From Lysobacteraceae bacterium (lineage in GTDB: Bacteria > Pseudomonadota > Gammaproteobacteria > Xanthomonadales > BQJN01), in the NCBI GenBank assembly GCA_021604725.1, contig BQJN01000024.1, positions 1 through 49,472 of the forward strand: DNA of 49,472 bases. Direction: 5' to 3'. This document shows, one piece after another, positions 1 to 14,895 of the stretch (position 1 is its first letter; each line of letters opens with the position of its first letter). The translations under genes were made by a program, and so were the position numbers. The notes under the pieces were generated by a model. The model was not told where the DNA came from. It did not search any database and was given only the letters and a program-made list of their open reading frames with translations.

Positions 1-42
1 CAGCTTTGATGAGGGCCCAGCCCAACCATCCTTGGTTGGTCG

Positions 43-93
43 TAATTCGCCCGCAGAGTGACGTTAAGTCACTCTGCATTAATGGGCGAATTA
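43..93. repeat. Interrupted inverted repeat at the 3' end of the DUF2333 gene
   Basis: Two nested pairs of perfect 10-base arms. The outer arms are TAATTCGCCC (43-52) and GGGCGAATTA (84-93); the inner arms are GCAGAGTGAC (53-62) and GTCACTCTGC (68-77), with a 5-base loop. The self-complementary hexamer ATTAAT bulges on one side. The outer right arm contains the stop codon of the neighbouring minus-strand gene. A smaller hairpin (7-base arms, 22-28 and 33-39) follows. There is no T-tract, so a classical intrinsic terminator is not clear; transcript-end stabilisation or a factor-dependent stop is possible. Confidence 0.6.
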
Positions 94-1122
94 CCCATCT
101 TTAAGCAGGCTTCTTAGGTCGATGATGCCGGCGTTGGCGCGGGAGATGTAGTTGGCCATGACCAGGGAGTGGTTGGCGAAGGCGCCGAAGCCGGAGCCGT
201 TCAAGACCATAGGGCTGTAGATGGCGGCTTGGGTTTCTTCCAACTCCCGAATAATCTGACGCAAGCTGATGACAGCATTTTTGTTGCGCAGCAGGTCATC
301 GAAGTCTTCTTCGACGGCGCGCAGAAAATGGACCAGGGCCCAGGTGGCACCACGTGCTTCATAGAACACGTCATCAATCTCCAGCCAAGGCGTTTTGACC
401 GAAACATTGTTGGGCGAATTGGTCGCCTGTTTGGCGCTGGGGTCGCCACTTAGATCGGTATTCAAGCGCTCCTGACCAACGCTGGCGCTGAGTTTTTGCG
501 ACAGCCCGCCGAGCCGTTTCTCAACCAGCTCAAGCCACGCCACCAGATTGTCAGCACGAGTGTAGAACTGGGCTCCCGGTTGGGTGGGGTCTGCCAATCT
601 GTCGAGGTATGAATGTACCGCCTCGATTCCAGCACGGTACTCACCTTCGGTCGAAGGCAGGGCCCATGATCGCGAGTCATAACTGAACTGCGGATCGGCC
701 ACCGCCAGGTCCGGGTCTTCGGTAGATTGCGTTTGTGATCGGGAAAAGTCGTTGCGCATGGACCGCGACAGATCGCGCACCTGCACCACCACACCAAACT
801 CCCAAGCCGGAATGTTATCCATCAACACGCCAGGTGGCATCACGTCGTTTCGCAAGTAGCCGCCGCGTTTGTCGAGCAGCGTTTCAGCGACGTGAATCAG
901 CGTCGCCGTGGTGACATAGCCTGCGACCAGCTCCTGCCCGTTACCACGAGCACGCTCAGCGGCAATGGCGTGCGGATCGAACACTTCCGGTTCGCTATCC
1001 CACCAAAACATCAGAAACAGCGTGGCTAGAATCAACACGGCAACAATGACGCCGAGCGCACGCAAAGGCGCACTTGGGCCATCAGCCAAAAGCAGTAATC
1101 GGTCTATCCAGTTCTTGACCAT
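91..1122 (-). CDS. DUF2333 family membrane-anchored protein
   Basis: 343 aa. It resembles the DUF2333 family found in gammaproteobacteria, for which I know no established function. There is a short cytoplasmic N-terminus, one transmembrane helix at about residues 22-41 (ALGVIVAVLILATLFLMFWW), then a soluble, probably periplasmic, domain of about 300 residues rich in charged helices. No catalytic motif is visible. The ATG at 1120-1122 has a purine-rich GGGAACGA just upstream, which supports this start. It lies downstream of the ECF sigma/anti-sigma pair on the same strand with a 95-base gap, so it may be co-transcribed with them. Family assignment is from the N-terminal anchor and overall pattern. 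Confidence 0.75.
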   Translation of the reverse strand: MVKNWIDRLLLLADGPSAPLRALGVIVAVLILATLFLMFWWDSEPEVFDPHAIAAERARGNGQELVAGYVTTATLIHVAETLLDKRGGYLRNDVMPPGVLMDNIPAWEFGVVVQVRDLSRSMRNDFSRSQTQSTEDPDLAVADPQFSYDSRSWALPSTEGEYRAGIEAVHSYLDRLADPTQPGAQFYTRADNLVAWLELVEKRLGGLSQKLSASVGQERLNTDLSGDPSAKQATNSPNNVSVKTPWLEIDDVFYEARGATWALVHFLRAVEEDFDDLLRNKNAVISLRQIIRELEETQAAIYSPMVLNGSGFGAFANHSLVMANYISRANAGIIDLRSLLKDG

Positions 1123-1217
1123 TCGTTCCCGCGCCAGTCAATTCGATGATTTCAAATGGTATCACCCAACGGCCCCGTTACGCCGCTGCCGAAGGTCACA
1201 AAGTGAAGTGGTTCGCT

Positions 1218-1931
1218 TTATACGGAGATCGGGTGCATCACATTGCGAAGCTGGCGTTCGACTTTTTCCAACTGTTGACCACGCGAACCAACCAGCGCCA
1301 ACGCGCCTCGCTCCAAACCGACCACATAACCAGAGAAGCGTTCGTCTCCCACCAGAACCGGTTCGGTCAGTTGTTCTTTCGGCAGATAGTACACGGTGAC
1401 TGGCCCGGACTCGGTGCTAACAACCATGTGTATGCCGCTTCCATGGCGTGTTGGGCAACGCTTTAGATAGACCACGCCCTCCAGGGCCTGGTTCAGTTCC
1501 ACACCATATTCGGCCATCAACCAGTTAACATCCGCGACATCCACGAGCTTCTGCGAACCCAGCGAGTCCACTTCGTGATAAAGGTGGCTGATGACGTAGT
1601 CAGGCAAGGATTGCGCGGTTCCACCAGTCGGGGCCAAAACCAGCCCGACCGCCAGAGCCATCACAAATGACGCCGCCGCCGCCAACGGCACCAAACGTCG
1701 TCGCCAGTTCGGCGCCTCATTGGCCGCCGCCAGGCGTTGCTGCTCGATAATGTCAGATGCAAGGTCGGCCGGCACATCGACGATCAATGCCTGACGCAGT
1801 GATTCTTCAAATGCCATCGCCTGTTCCCAGGCCTCATGGCAGCTTGGGTCTTCTTTGCGAGCACGCTCGAACGCCGGATCCGCGGTAAACGGATCGGTCA
1901 TCAGCGCGCGCTTAAATTCAAGATAATTCAT
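1218..1931 (-). CDS. DUF3379-like anti-sigma factor
   Basis: 237 aa from the ATG at 1929-1931 (MNYLEFKRAL). It is probably the membrane anti-sigma factor holding the adjacent ECF sigma factor inactive. The N-terminal third is helical and acidic. One transmembrane segment follows near residues 80-100 (LVPLAAAASFVMALAVGLVLAP), then a periplasmic region with one cysteine (KRCPTRHGSG). The DUF3379 family is usually encoded directly after an ECF sigma gene, as here. The start overlaps the end of the sigma gene by 14 bases and lacks a strong Shine-Dalgarno sequence, so translation is probably coupled. An in-frame ATG at 1962-1964 exists but would only add a low-complexity MPMTANNTTTY leader. Confidence 0.72.
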   Translation of the reverse strand: MNYLEFKRALMTDPFTADPAFERARKEDPSCHEAWEQAMAFEESLRQALIVDVPADLASDIIEQQRLAAANEAPNWRRRLVPLAAAASFVMALAVGLVLAPTGGTAQSLPDYVISHLYHEVDSLGSQKLVDVADVNWLMAEYGVELNQALEGVVYLKRCPTRHGSGIHMVVSTESGPVTVYYLPKEQLTEPVLVGDERFSGYVVGLERGALALVGSRGQQLEKVERQLRNVMHPISV

Positions 1932-2448
1932 GTACGTTGTCGTGTTGTTCGCTGTCATCGGCATCGAGGACAGCCTTCAATTTATGTCTTGCTCTAAAGA
2001 GCTGGGTCATCACGGCACTTCGCGAGATACCCAGCTCGTCGGCGATTTCCTTGCAGCTGAAGCCACCGATGACCTGCAGTAGCAGTGGTTCCCGGTATTT
2101 TGGCTCCAAACTCATCATGCCCTGGCGCAACATGCGCTTCTCAGCACGATTTTCAGGCTCCATTGAGTCATCTGCGGCGATCACGTAGTCATCCAGATCA
2201 CGAATCTCCGGCACCTTGCGCTCAAAGGTCCTGGCAAACTCTCGTCTCAAAATCACCAACAGCCAGCCCTTGGCGGCCTTGTCGTCACGCAGACGATCAA
2301 TCGCACGCCAGGCGCGCAGAAACGTCTCTTGCACCAGGTCTCTTGCCAATGTCGGGTCTTTGCATAACCAAACAGCAAACCGATACAAGTCATCTGAGTA
2401 CTCGTTGGCGAGTCCCTCAAACTTCTGTGTTCTGGCTTTTTGATTCAT
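1918..2448 (-). CDS. ECF-type RNA polymerase sigma factor
   Basis: 176 aa from the ATG at 2446-2448 (MNQKARTQKFEG). Region 2 is visible as LARDLVQETFLRAWRAIDRL, the -10 recognition and core-binding part. Region 4 is a helix-turn-helix, FSCKEIADELGISRSAVMTQL, for the -35 element. The ECF length and missing region 3 fit this class. A longer open frame reaches 2547 but would run through the thiC terminator, so the shorter start is preferred. The next gene, overlapping by 14 bases, encodes its likely anti-sigma factor. Regulation is probably by release from that membrane partner. The signal sensed cannot be read from sequence. Confidence 0.9.
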   Translation of the reverse strand: MNQKARTQKFEGLANEYSDDLYRFAVWLCKDPTLARDLVQETFLRAWRAIDRLRDDKAAKGWLLVILRREFARTFERKVPEIRDLDDYVIAADDSMEPENRAEKRMLRQGMMSLEPKYREPLLLQVIGGFSCKEIADELGISRSAVMTQLFRARHKLKAVLDADDSEQHDNVHELS

Positions 2449-2500
2449 TGACGGTATAGACCGGGGTGGTTCGGATTTGCTTGCAAGACACGAAAAACCA

Positions 2501-2533
2501 AAGAAAAAGCCCGCTTCTATGCGAAGCGGGCCT
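2501..2533 (-). terminator. Rho-independent terminator of thiC
   Basis: Perfect 9-base stem, GCCCGCTTC (2509-2517) and GAAGCGGGC (2523-2531), with a 5-base loop. On the minus strand it is followed by CTTTTTCTT. It starts 26 bases after the thiC stop codon and separates thiC from the ECF sigma gene. Confidence 0.9.
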
Positions 2534-2558
2534 TTCCGGGTTGTCATAGTTGATTGCG

Positions 2559-4460
<1,902 letters not shown>

Positions 4461-4689
4461 TCAATGTACCTTCGATTTCTGGTGATGGCTGCTTTGGATA
4501 TCTTCGGCGTCCTGGACAGAATTGCCCTGTCGGCTCGGCGTCGACATCGTCGCGCCCATCGGCATGTCACATAATCTGTACAGCTTACGCGAACACAGAC
4601 GCCGACGGAACTGCAATACAAAGGGAAGCGAGGAAAGTTGGGAAGGGCCAGCTTGACGAACCGAACACGCGCGCCCCACTATCGGTACC
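4461..4689. other. Divergent intergenic region between thiC and the antiporter gene
   Basis: 229 bases that must hold promoters for both genes. I searched the thiC leader strand for the conserved TPP-riboswitch blocks (CTGAGA, and the GATCTGGATAATGCC-type 3' box) and found neither. An open frame of 92 codons (4461-4739, minus) covers the region but looks like a random frame. No convincing -35/-10 pair stands out. Confidence 0.5.
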
Positions 4690-6453
4690 ATGGATTCAAC
4701 CTTTGCCAACGTTATGGTCGTTCTCGGCGCGGTCGTCATCGCCGTACCCCTGTTTCAGCGCCTGGGTCTGGGCTCCATTTTAGGTTACCTGGTGGCAGGC
4801 ACCATCATCGGTCCGTTTGGTTTGGCCCTGGTCAACGATACCGCCGCCATTTCCAAACTGGCGCATTTCGGCATTGTATTTTTGTTGTTCATCATCGGTC
4901 TGGAATTGGCCCCGAAACGGCTATGGGACATGCGCATGGGCGTGTTCGTCGGTGGGCCGATCCAATTGCTGGTCAGCGCGGCGATGATTCTGCCTGTGAT
5001 GTTGTGGATGGGAGTGGACCTGAAGGCCGCTGTAGTGATTGCCTTTGGCCTGGCGCTATCGTCTACGGCGTTTGGCGTTCAGTTGCTCAATGAGCGAAAC
5101 GAGTTAGGTTCGGCCTACGGCAGCGAGGCCTTCTCGATCTTGTTGTTTCAGGACCTGGCGGTGGTGCCACTGCTGTTGATCGTGTCAGCAATGGCGGACA
5201 GCACCACCGCCGAACCCGCCAGTTGGCAACAGATCGGCATCGGCCTTGGTGCCATTGCCGCTGCGGTATTGGTCGGCCGTTTTGTGCTCAAGCCCATGTT
5301 TGGCTTGATGTCATCGACTCGAGTGCAGGAAGTGTTCACTGCAGCGGCACTACTGGCAGTGTTGGGTTTCGGCGCTCTGTTCAATCTGGCAGGCTTGTCT
5401 ATGGAGCTCGGAGCCTTCGCGGCCGGCCTATTGCTGGCGACCAGTCCGTATCGCAAGGCGCTAGAGACCGAGCTGATGCCGTTCAAGGGCTTGCTGTTGG
5501 GCCTGTTCTTTATTTCCGTTGGCATGAGCATTGATCTGCCTCTGGTCGCCGGCACGGTTCATTGGCTGCTGCCGTTGGTCATTGCTCTGGTTGCGGCCAA
5601 GTTTGCGATCCTGTACGCGCTAGGCCGGCTACGTGGGCTGGACCACTACGAGGCGCTGTACCTCGGTGCATGCCTGTCGCAAGGCGGTGAATTTGCGCTG
5701 GTGATCGTGGCCGCCGCTCTGGTTGCGGCTATCCTTGATAACGCCACAGCGCAGGTGGTGGTGGTGGCAGTCGGCATGTCGATGGCGCTCACGCCGCTGT
5801 TGTACCTGCTGCTCGACCGATGGGTACTAGCGCGTAAAGCCGGCATTGACAGCGACACACGCGACTATCCGCACCCACCTGCGGGCCGGGTCATTATCGC
5901 CGGCTTTGGTCGCTTCGGCCAAACCATCTCCCGCGTGCTATCGGCGCGAAATATCGACTTCGTGGCCCTGGAAAAAGACCCCAGGCACGTCGATTTCGTC
6001 AACAAACATTGCCATCAGGCCTACTATGGCGATGCCACTCGCATGGACATACTGAAAACCGCCGGCATCGACCAGGCGCAGCTGTTTGTGCTGGCTTTGC
6101 CCGATCCGGAAACCTCGATTAAGGTCGCAAAACTGGTGCACGAGCATTTCCCTGATTTGCCGATTGTGGCGCGCGCCAGAAACTTTCGTCACGCCTGGGA
6201 ACTCGACAGCATGGGCATCAGCCACGTGCACGTGGAAACTGAGCTCGCTGGATTGGAAGCTGCCGGCGACGCACTCACGGCGTTGGGTATCCCGAACACC
6301 GCTGCCACAGAAACGGTCGCCTTGTTCGTTGAGTATGATCGACTACTGAGGCAAGAGGCGCAGGAAGACGGCCGGGACTACCAGTGGCTGTATGAGAAAA
6401 CCACATCCGGTGCCGCTCGAATCGACGACCTGAAGGATTCGGTTGGGGGTTAG
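4690..6453 (+). CDS. CPA2-family cation:proton antiporter with RCK domain (KefB/KefC-like)
   Basis: 587 aa. Residues 1-385 form about twelve hydrophobic segments of the Na+/H+ exchanger fold, with GYLVAGTIIGPFGL and LLFQDLAVVPLL typical of KefB/KefC/YbaL proteins. Residues from about 395 form a TrkA-N (RCK) Rossmann domain: VIIAGFGRFGQTISR is the dinucleotide-binding glycine motif, with YGDATRMDIL after it. Such proteins exchange potassium for protons under nucleotide or glutathione control. The C-terminus is acidic. Start ATG at 4690-4692; the upstream ribosome-binding site is weak. It is transcribed away from thiC and converges on the metallohydrolase gene. Exact substrate is not determinable. 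Confidence 0.92.
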   Translation: MDSTFANVMVVLGAVVIAVPLFQRLGLGSILGYLVAGTIIGPFGLALVNDTAAISKLAHFGIVFLLFIIGLELAPKRLWDMRMGVFVGGPIQLLVSAAMILPVMLWMGVDLKAAVVIAFGLALSSTAFGVQLLNERNELGSAYGSEAFSILLFQDLAVVPLLLIVSAMADSTTAEPASWQQIGIGLGAIAAAVLVGRFVLKPMFGLMSSTRVQEVFTAAALLAVLGFGALFNLAGLSMELGAFAAGLLLATSPYRKALETELMPFKGLLLGLFFISVGMSIDLPLVAGTVHWLLPLVIALVAAKFAILYALGRLRGLDHYEALYLGACLSQGGEFALVIVAAALVAAILDNATAQVVVVAVGMSMALTPLLYLLLDRWVLARKAGIDSDTRDYPHPPAGRVIIAGFGRFGQTISRVLSARNIDFVALEKDPRHVDFVNKHCHQAYYGDATRMDILKTAGIDQAQLFVLALPDPETSIKVAKLVHEHFPDLPIVARARNFRHAWELDSMGISHVHVETELAGLEAAGDALTALGIPNTAATETVALFVEYDRLLRQEAQEDGRDYQWLYEKTTSGAARIDDLKDSVGG

Positions 6454-6481
6454 TGAAGCTTCGCTGAAAGCCTCCCGGCTG

Positions 6482-7342
6482 CTACAGCTCAATCCCTGTC
6501 AGCTCCACCACATCATCCACCGGCAAATAACGGCCACGCTCATCAGTGCTCAATGAGCTCATCGCCACCTCTGGATCATGGGTATAAAACAAACGAACCC
6601 TGCGCTTGAGCTTGTCGGCCAGGAAAACGCCTTTTTCGTCGATCAATCGCTCTGGATAGCGGTCATAGCCCATGCTGATGGGAACGTGCACCCACGGGCG
6701 ACCGGGGATCAGATCGGCGCAAAAGACGATGCCACCTTCGCCACCGATCTCGGCCAGCATCAGGCCTGGGGTGTGGCCTTCCGAGTACTCAAAACGCACA
6801 GCATCACCCAGGGTCGGCGAGTGATTGCCGTCGATCAGTTCAAGTCGACCGGATTGTTCCAGCAGTAAATTGAGGGCCGGGATAAACGAGGCTCGATCCC
6901 GCGGGTGCGGATCGTTGGCTCGCTGCCAGTGCTCGCGACCCACCAAATATCTGGCATTCGGAAACAGTAGCTCCGGATCAGCGCCCTCGCGCCACGGCAC
7001 CAACAGACCGCCCGCATGATCAAAGTGCAGGTGCGACAACACCACGGCATCGATATCGGCGTGCTCAAAACCAATCGCCGCCAGAGAGTTCAGCAAGACA
7101 TGTTCTTGCTCAACCACCCCGTAACGCGCTTTCATCTTCGGATCGAAAAAAGCACCAATACCCGTTTCAAACAGTACATTTTTGCCGTCAAGGTCGGTGA
7201 CCAGCAACGCTCGGCAGGCCAACGGAATGCAATGTCTTTCGTCGGGTTCCAGCCAACGTGCCCAAAGCGCACGAGGCGCATTGCCAAACATTGCACCGCC
7301 GTCAAGACGTTGCGAGTTGCCCATCACTGACCATGCTTTCAC
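6482..7342 (-). CDS. Metallo-beta-lactamase-fold hydrolase
   Basis: 286 aa, beginning with GTG at 7340-7342 (GTG AAA GCA TGG), placed directly against the TAA of the gamma-glutamyltransferase with no gap, which indicates co-translation. The zinc motif HLHFDHAG (HxHxDH) is intact at about residues 104-110. Further metal ligands appear as GHTPG and CADLIPG. The fold family includes lactonases, thioesterases and quinolinases; the nearest visible theme is the AHL-lactonase-like or general MBL hydrolase group. The substrate is not evident. The operon context (ferredoxin, GGT, MBL) hints at thiol or glutathione metabolism, but that is inference. Confidence 0.88.
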   Translation of the reverse strand: MKAWSVMGNSQRLDGGAMFGNAPRALWARWLEPDERHCIPLACRALLVTDLDGKNVLFETGIGAFFDPKMKARYGVVEQEHVLLNSLAAIGFEHADIDAVVLSHLHFDHAGGLLVPWREGADPELLFPNARYLVGREHWQRANDPHPRDRASFIPALNLLLEQSGRLELIDGNHSPTLGDAVRFEYSEGHTPGLMLAEIGGEGGIVFCADLIPGRPWVHVPISMGYDRYPERLIDEKGVFLADKLKRRVRLFYTHDPEVAMSSLSTDERGRYLPVDDVVELTGIEL

Positions 7343-11083
<3,741 letters not shown>

Positions 11084-11099
11084 TGCGACACGCGCGACC

Positions 11100-11345
11100 T
11101 TAGTCGTCTTCGTCAACCCAACCATCACCCCAACCATCGCGCCAACCCCAGCTGGGATCCGCGTTGCGACGTCCCGTCACAGGTTTGGGGCGTCGGCGAC
11201 TGACTCGCGGAGCGTCATCATCTGTTCGAGCACCTCCATCGAGCAAGTGCTTGGGCAGCAGGCGACCGCAAGCTACACAGTTGCGATGTCGGCGATTGGC
11301 AATGGTACGCCCGCATTCGGGGCATTTCAGCGTCGGATCGTTCAT
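11100..11345 (-). CDS. Small zinc-ribbon protein
   Basis: 81 aa. The N-terminus carries a zinc ribbon, CPECGRTIANRRHRNCVACG (two CxxC pairs 14 residues apart). The middle is basic (RRRPKPVTGRR), and the tail is rich in tryptophan, glycine and acid (WGWRDGWGDGWVDEDD). No enzyme motif is visible. The layout suggests a nucleic-acid or protein-binding adaptor. It lies downstream of the DUF1272 gene with an 80-base gap, and its stop is 16 bases from the convergent transporter stop. I do not recognise a named family. Confidence 0.65.
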   Translation of the reverse strand: MNDPTLKCPECGRTIANRRHRNCVACGRLLPKHLLDGGARTDDDAPRVSRRRPKPVTGRRNADPSWGWRDGWGDGWVDEDD

Positions 11346-11425
11346 CGTTGGCCTGAAAGAAGTGAGCTAAGGACCGGCCATTTGCGGACCAGTTCAAATT
11401 CTACTCCGGCGATGGAAATTTGTCG

Positions 11426-11658
11426 CTATTGGCAAGCGCCGACGATGCGCTTGGTCGATGCAGGATACTTGGCGAGCAGATGGGCTGGACGAATCGGCCG
11501 CGGACTGAAAGTGCCGCCGCAATTGGGGCATGTGTGGTTGAGTCGACCCTCAACGCACTTCGAGCAAAAAGTGCACTCGAAGGTGCAAATCAATGCCTCA
11601 GTTGAATCGGGCGGCAAATCTCTATCGCAGCATTCGCAGTTGGGGCGCAGTTCCAACA

Positions 11659-11659
<1 letters not shown>
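11426..11659 (-). CDS. DUF1272 zinc-binding protein
   Basis: 77 aa from the ATG at 11657-11659 (MLELRPNCECCDRDLPP). The sequence matches the DUF1272 pattern closely: CECC, then CTFECTFCSKC, then CPNCGG and RPIRPAHLLAKYPAS. Eight or more cysteines indicate binding of one or two zinc ions. The function of the family is unknown. The start shares one base with the coaD stop (TGATG), a strong sign of translational coupling with coaD, which is not a pairing I recall as common. Confidence 0.88.
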
Positions 11660-13046
<1,387 letters not shown>

Positions 13047-13054
<8 letters not shown>

Positions 13055-14183
13055 TATCACCATGCGCGGCAAAGTCAGCGAGTGGGGCCAAGGGGCGATT
13101 CTGTATGACTTCCTGCGCGTGCCAGGCGGTGCCGAGAAGGTCGCGCTGCAGCTGGCGCAGTCACTGCCTGATTGTGATCTGTGTGTCTCCAGTGCTACCA
13201 ACGGTTCGAGGTGGCGCGAATACGTCAACCCGGATCGCTTGAAGGACCTCGATATTCGCGGTGACTGGCCACCATGGCTGGCACTGAAATGCCTGCGTGG
13301 ATTCAGGAGCAAGACTGAGTTTCTGAACGAGTACGACTGGGCGTTGTTTTCCGGCAGTTACGCCCCGGTGGCCGTGGTCAACCACCCCGCAGGTCGCAAC
13401 CTCTACTATTGCCACACGGTGCCACGTTTCATTTACGATTTGAAACGCTTCTATCTGGAGAGCTTGCCGCCGTGGCAGCGCCCGGCACTGAGCGCGTTGA
13501 TTTCCTATGTGCGTCCGCTGTATGAAACGGCAATCGGCCGTATGGATCGCGTGCTTGCCAACTCCGAGAATATCGCTCGACGCTTAAAAATTTACCTGGG
13601 AATCGACTCAACCGTGGTCTATCCACCCTGCGACATTGAACGCTTTCATTGGCAGGAAGACGAGGGCTACTACCTGTCGACGGCGCGACTGGAGAGCTAC
13701 AAGCGCGTTGAATTGATCATCGACGCTTTCCTGAAGATGCCGGACCGCAAGCTGGTCGTGGCTTCAGGGGGAAGCGAACGGGCAAAGTTGATCGAACGTG
13801 CCAACGGCGCCTCAAATATTCACTTCACCGATTGGTGCGGAGAAGCGGCGCTGCAACGCCTGATTGCGCGCTCAATTGCCACTATTTACCTGGCACGAGA
13901 TGAGGATTTCGGCTTGTCACCGGTCGAGTCCATGGCCTGCGGCAAGCCGGTGATCGGCGTGCGAGAAGGCGGTTTGATGGAGACGGTGATCGACCGCATG
14001 ACCGGCTTGTTCGTGCCAGCAGATCCGACTGTCGATCATTTGATAGATGCAGTCCTTCGCATGTCGCCCAAACGGGCCCGATCAATGCGCGATGACTGCT
14101 TGCAGCGGGCGCGGACCTTTTCTTCGAGGCGGTTCATCGAGCGCATGCACGATGAAATTGACGCTACAGTTTCAGCCGCTTAA
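13047..14183 (+). CDS. GT4-family glycosyltransferase
   Basis: 378 aa. A GT-B fold retaining glycosyltransferase: the C-terminal nucleotide-sugar domain has YYLSTARLESYKRVELIIDAF and the E-x7-E motif in DEDFGLSPVESMACGKPVIG. The N-terminus GGAEKVALQLA is the acceptor-side glycine motif. No membrane helix is seen, so it is cytoplasmic or peripheral. It overlaps the methyltransferase gene at its start, and its last 20 bases overlap the end of the convergent DprE2-like gene. It may build a surface polysaccharide or pilin glycan; this is inference from neighbours. Confidence 0.9.
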
Positions 14184-14895
14184 ATAGCGTCTCCGGGATA
14201 GATCGAATGACCCACATGATCAGGCGCCAATAGCCGGGCAAGTAAACCACACTGTTGCCCCGCACCATCGCCTTGGCCAAGCCCTGACCCACCTTTGCTG
14301 GCTCACTCACCAGTGCCGCCGGCAAATCAAATTCCGCCGTCATTGGCGTGCGCACCCAGCCAATCAAAGCCGTGGTTACGTGCACGCCATCTGCAAATAA
14401 TCGATTGCGCAGGCCCGACAGATAGGCGTGCAGACCGGCCTTGGCCGACCCGTACACGTAATTGCTCTGACGCCCACGCAGGCCCGCCACCGAGCCCATC
14501 ACGCCAATAACACCACTGCCACGCGCCTGCATTGCCTGCGCCAGGGGTTCCAGTGTTGTCACCACACCGTTGAAATTGCATGTCAAAATGGCCTGGGCAT
14601 GCTCAGCATCGGTTTGTGCCTGATCCTGCTCACCCAGCAACCCAGTCGCCACCACGACCGCATCGGGAACCCACGGCAAATCAGCCACCCAACTTGCATG
14701 GTTTTGCCAATCGACGGCATCGTAGTGGCTGGTATCAACCTCAACATCGAAGCGTGCGGCCAAGTCGTCGGCAACACGTTTTAGCTTGTCCGGACTGCGG
14801 CCGGCCAATACAAAGGCAGATGCGCCTTCAGCGGTCAAAGCGCGTGCCGTAGCCACCGCGATCGGTGAGGTCGCGCCCAGTATCAGTACCTTCAT
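14164..14895 (-). CDS. SDR oxidoreductase, DprE2-like (decaprenylphospho-2-keto-erythro-pentose reductase)
   Basis: 243 aa from the ATG at 14893-14895 (MKVLILGATSPIAVATARAL), overlapping the DprE1-like stop by 4 bases. The short-chain dehydrogenase features are the cofactor motif GATSPIA, VVVATGLLG, and the catalytic YxxxK in YVYGSAKAGLHAYLSGL. The C-terminus PGYWRLIMWVIRSIPETLF is hydrophobic, as in DprE2. In mycobacteria DprE2 reduces the keto intermediate made by DprE1 to give decaprenyl-phosphoryl-arabinose. The DprE1- and UbiA-like genes directly upstream make this assignment more likely than a generic SDR. Confidence 0.85.
   Translation of the reverse strand: MKVLILGATSPIAVATARALTAEGASAFVLAGRSPDKLKRVADDLAARFDVEVDTSHYDAVDWQNHASWVADLPWVPDAVVVATGLLGEQDQAQTDAEHAQAILTCNFNGVVTTLEPLAQAMQARGSGVIGVMGSVAGLRGRQSNYVYGSAKAGLHAYLSGLRNRLFADGVHVTTALIGWVRTPMTAEFDLPAALVSEPAKVGQGLAKAMVRGNSVVYLPGYWRLIMWVIRSIPETLFKRLKL

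Noticed and set aside
2449-2547. Longer start for the first sigma factor
   Set aside because: It would translate through the thiC terminator hairpin, and region 2 starts properly from the shorter ATG.
4461-4739. 92-codon minus-strand frame ending exactly at the thiC start
   Set aside because: No recognisable domain, no ribosome-binding site, and it overlaps the start of the antiporter gene antisense.
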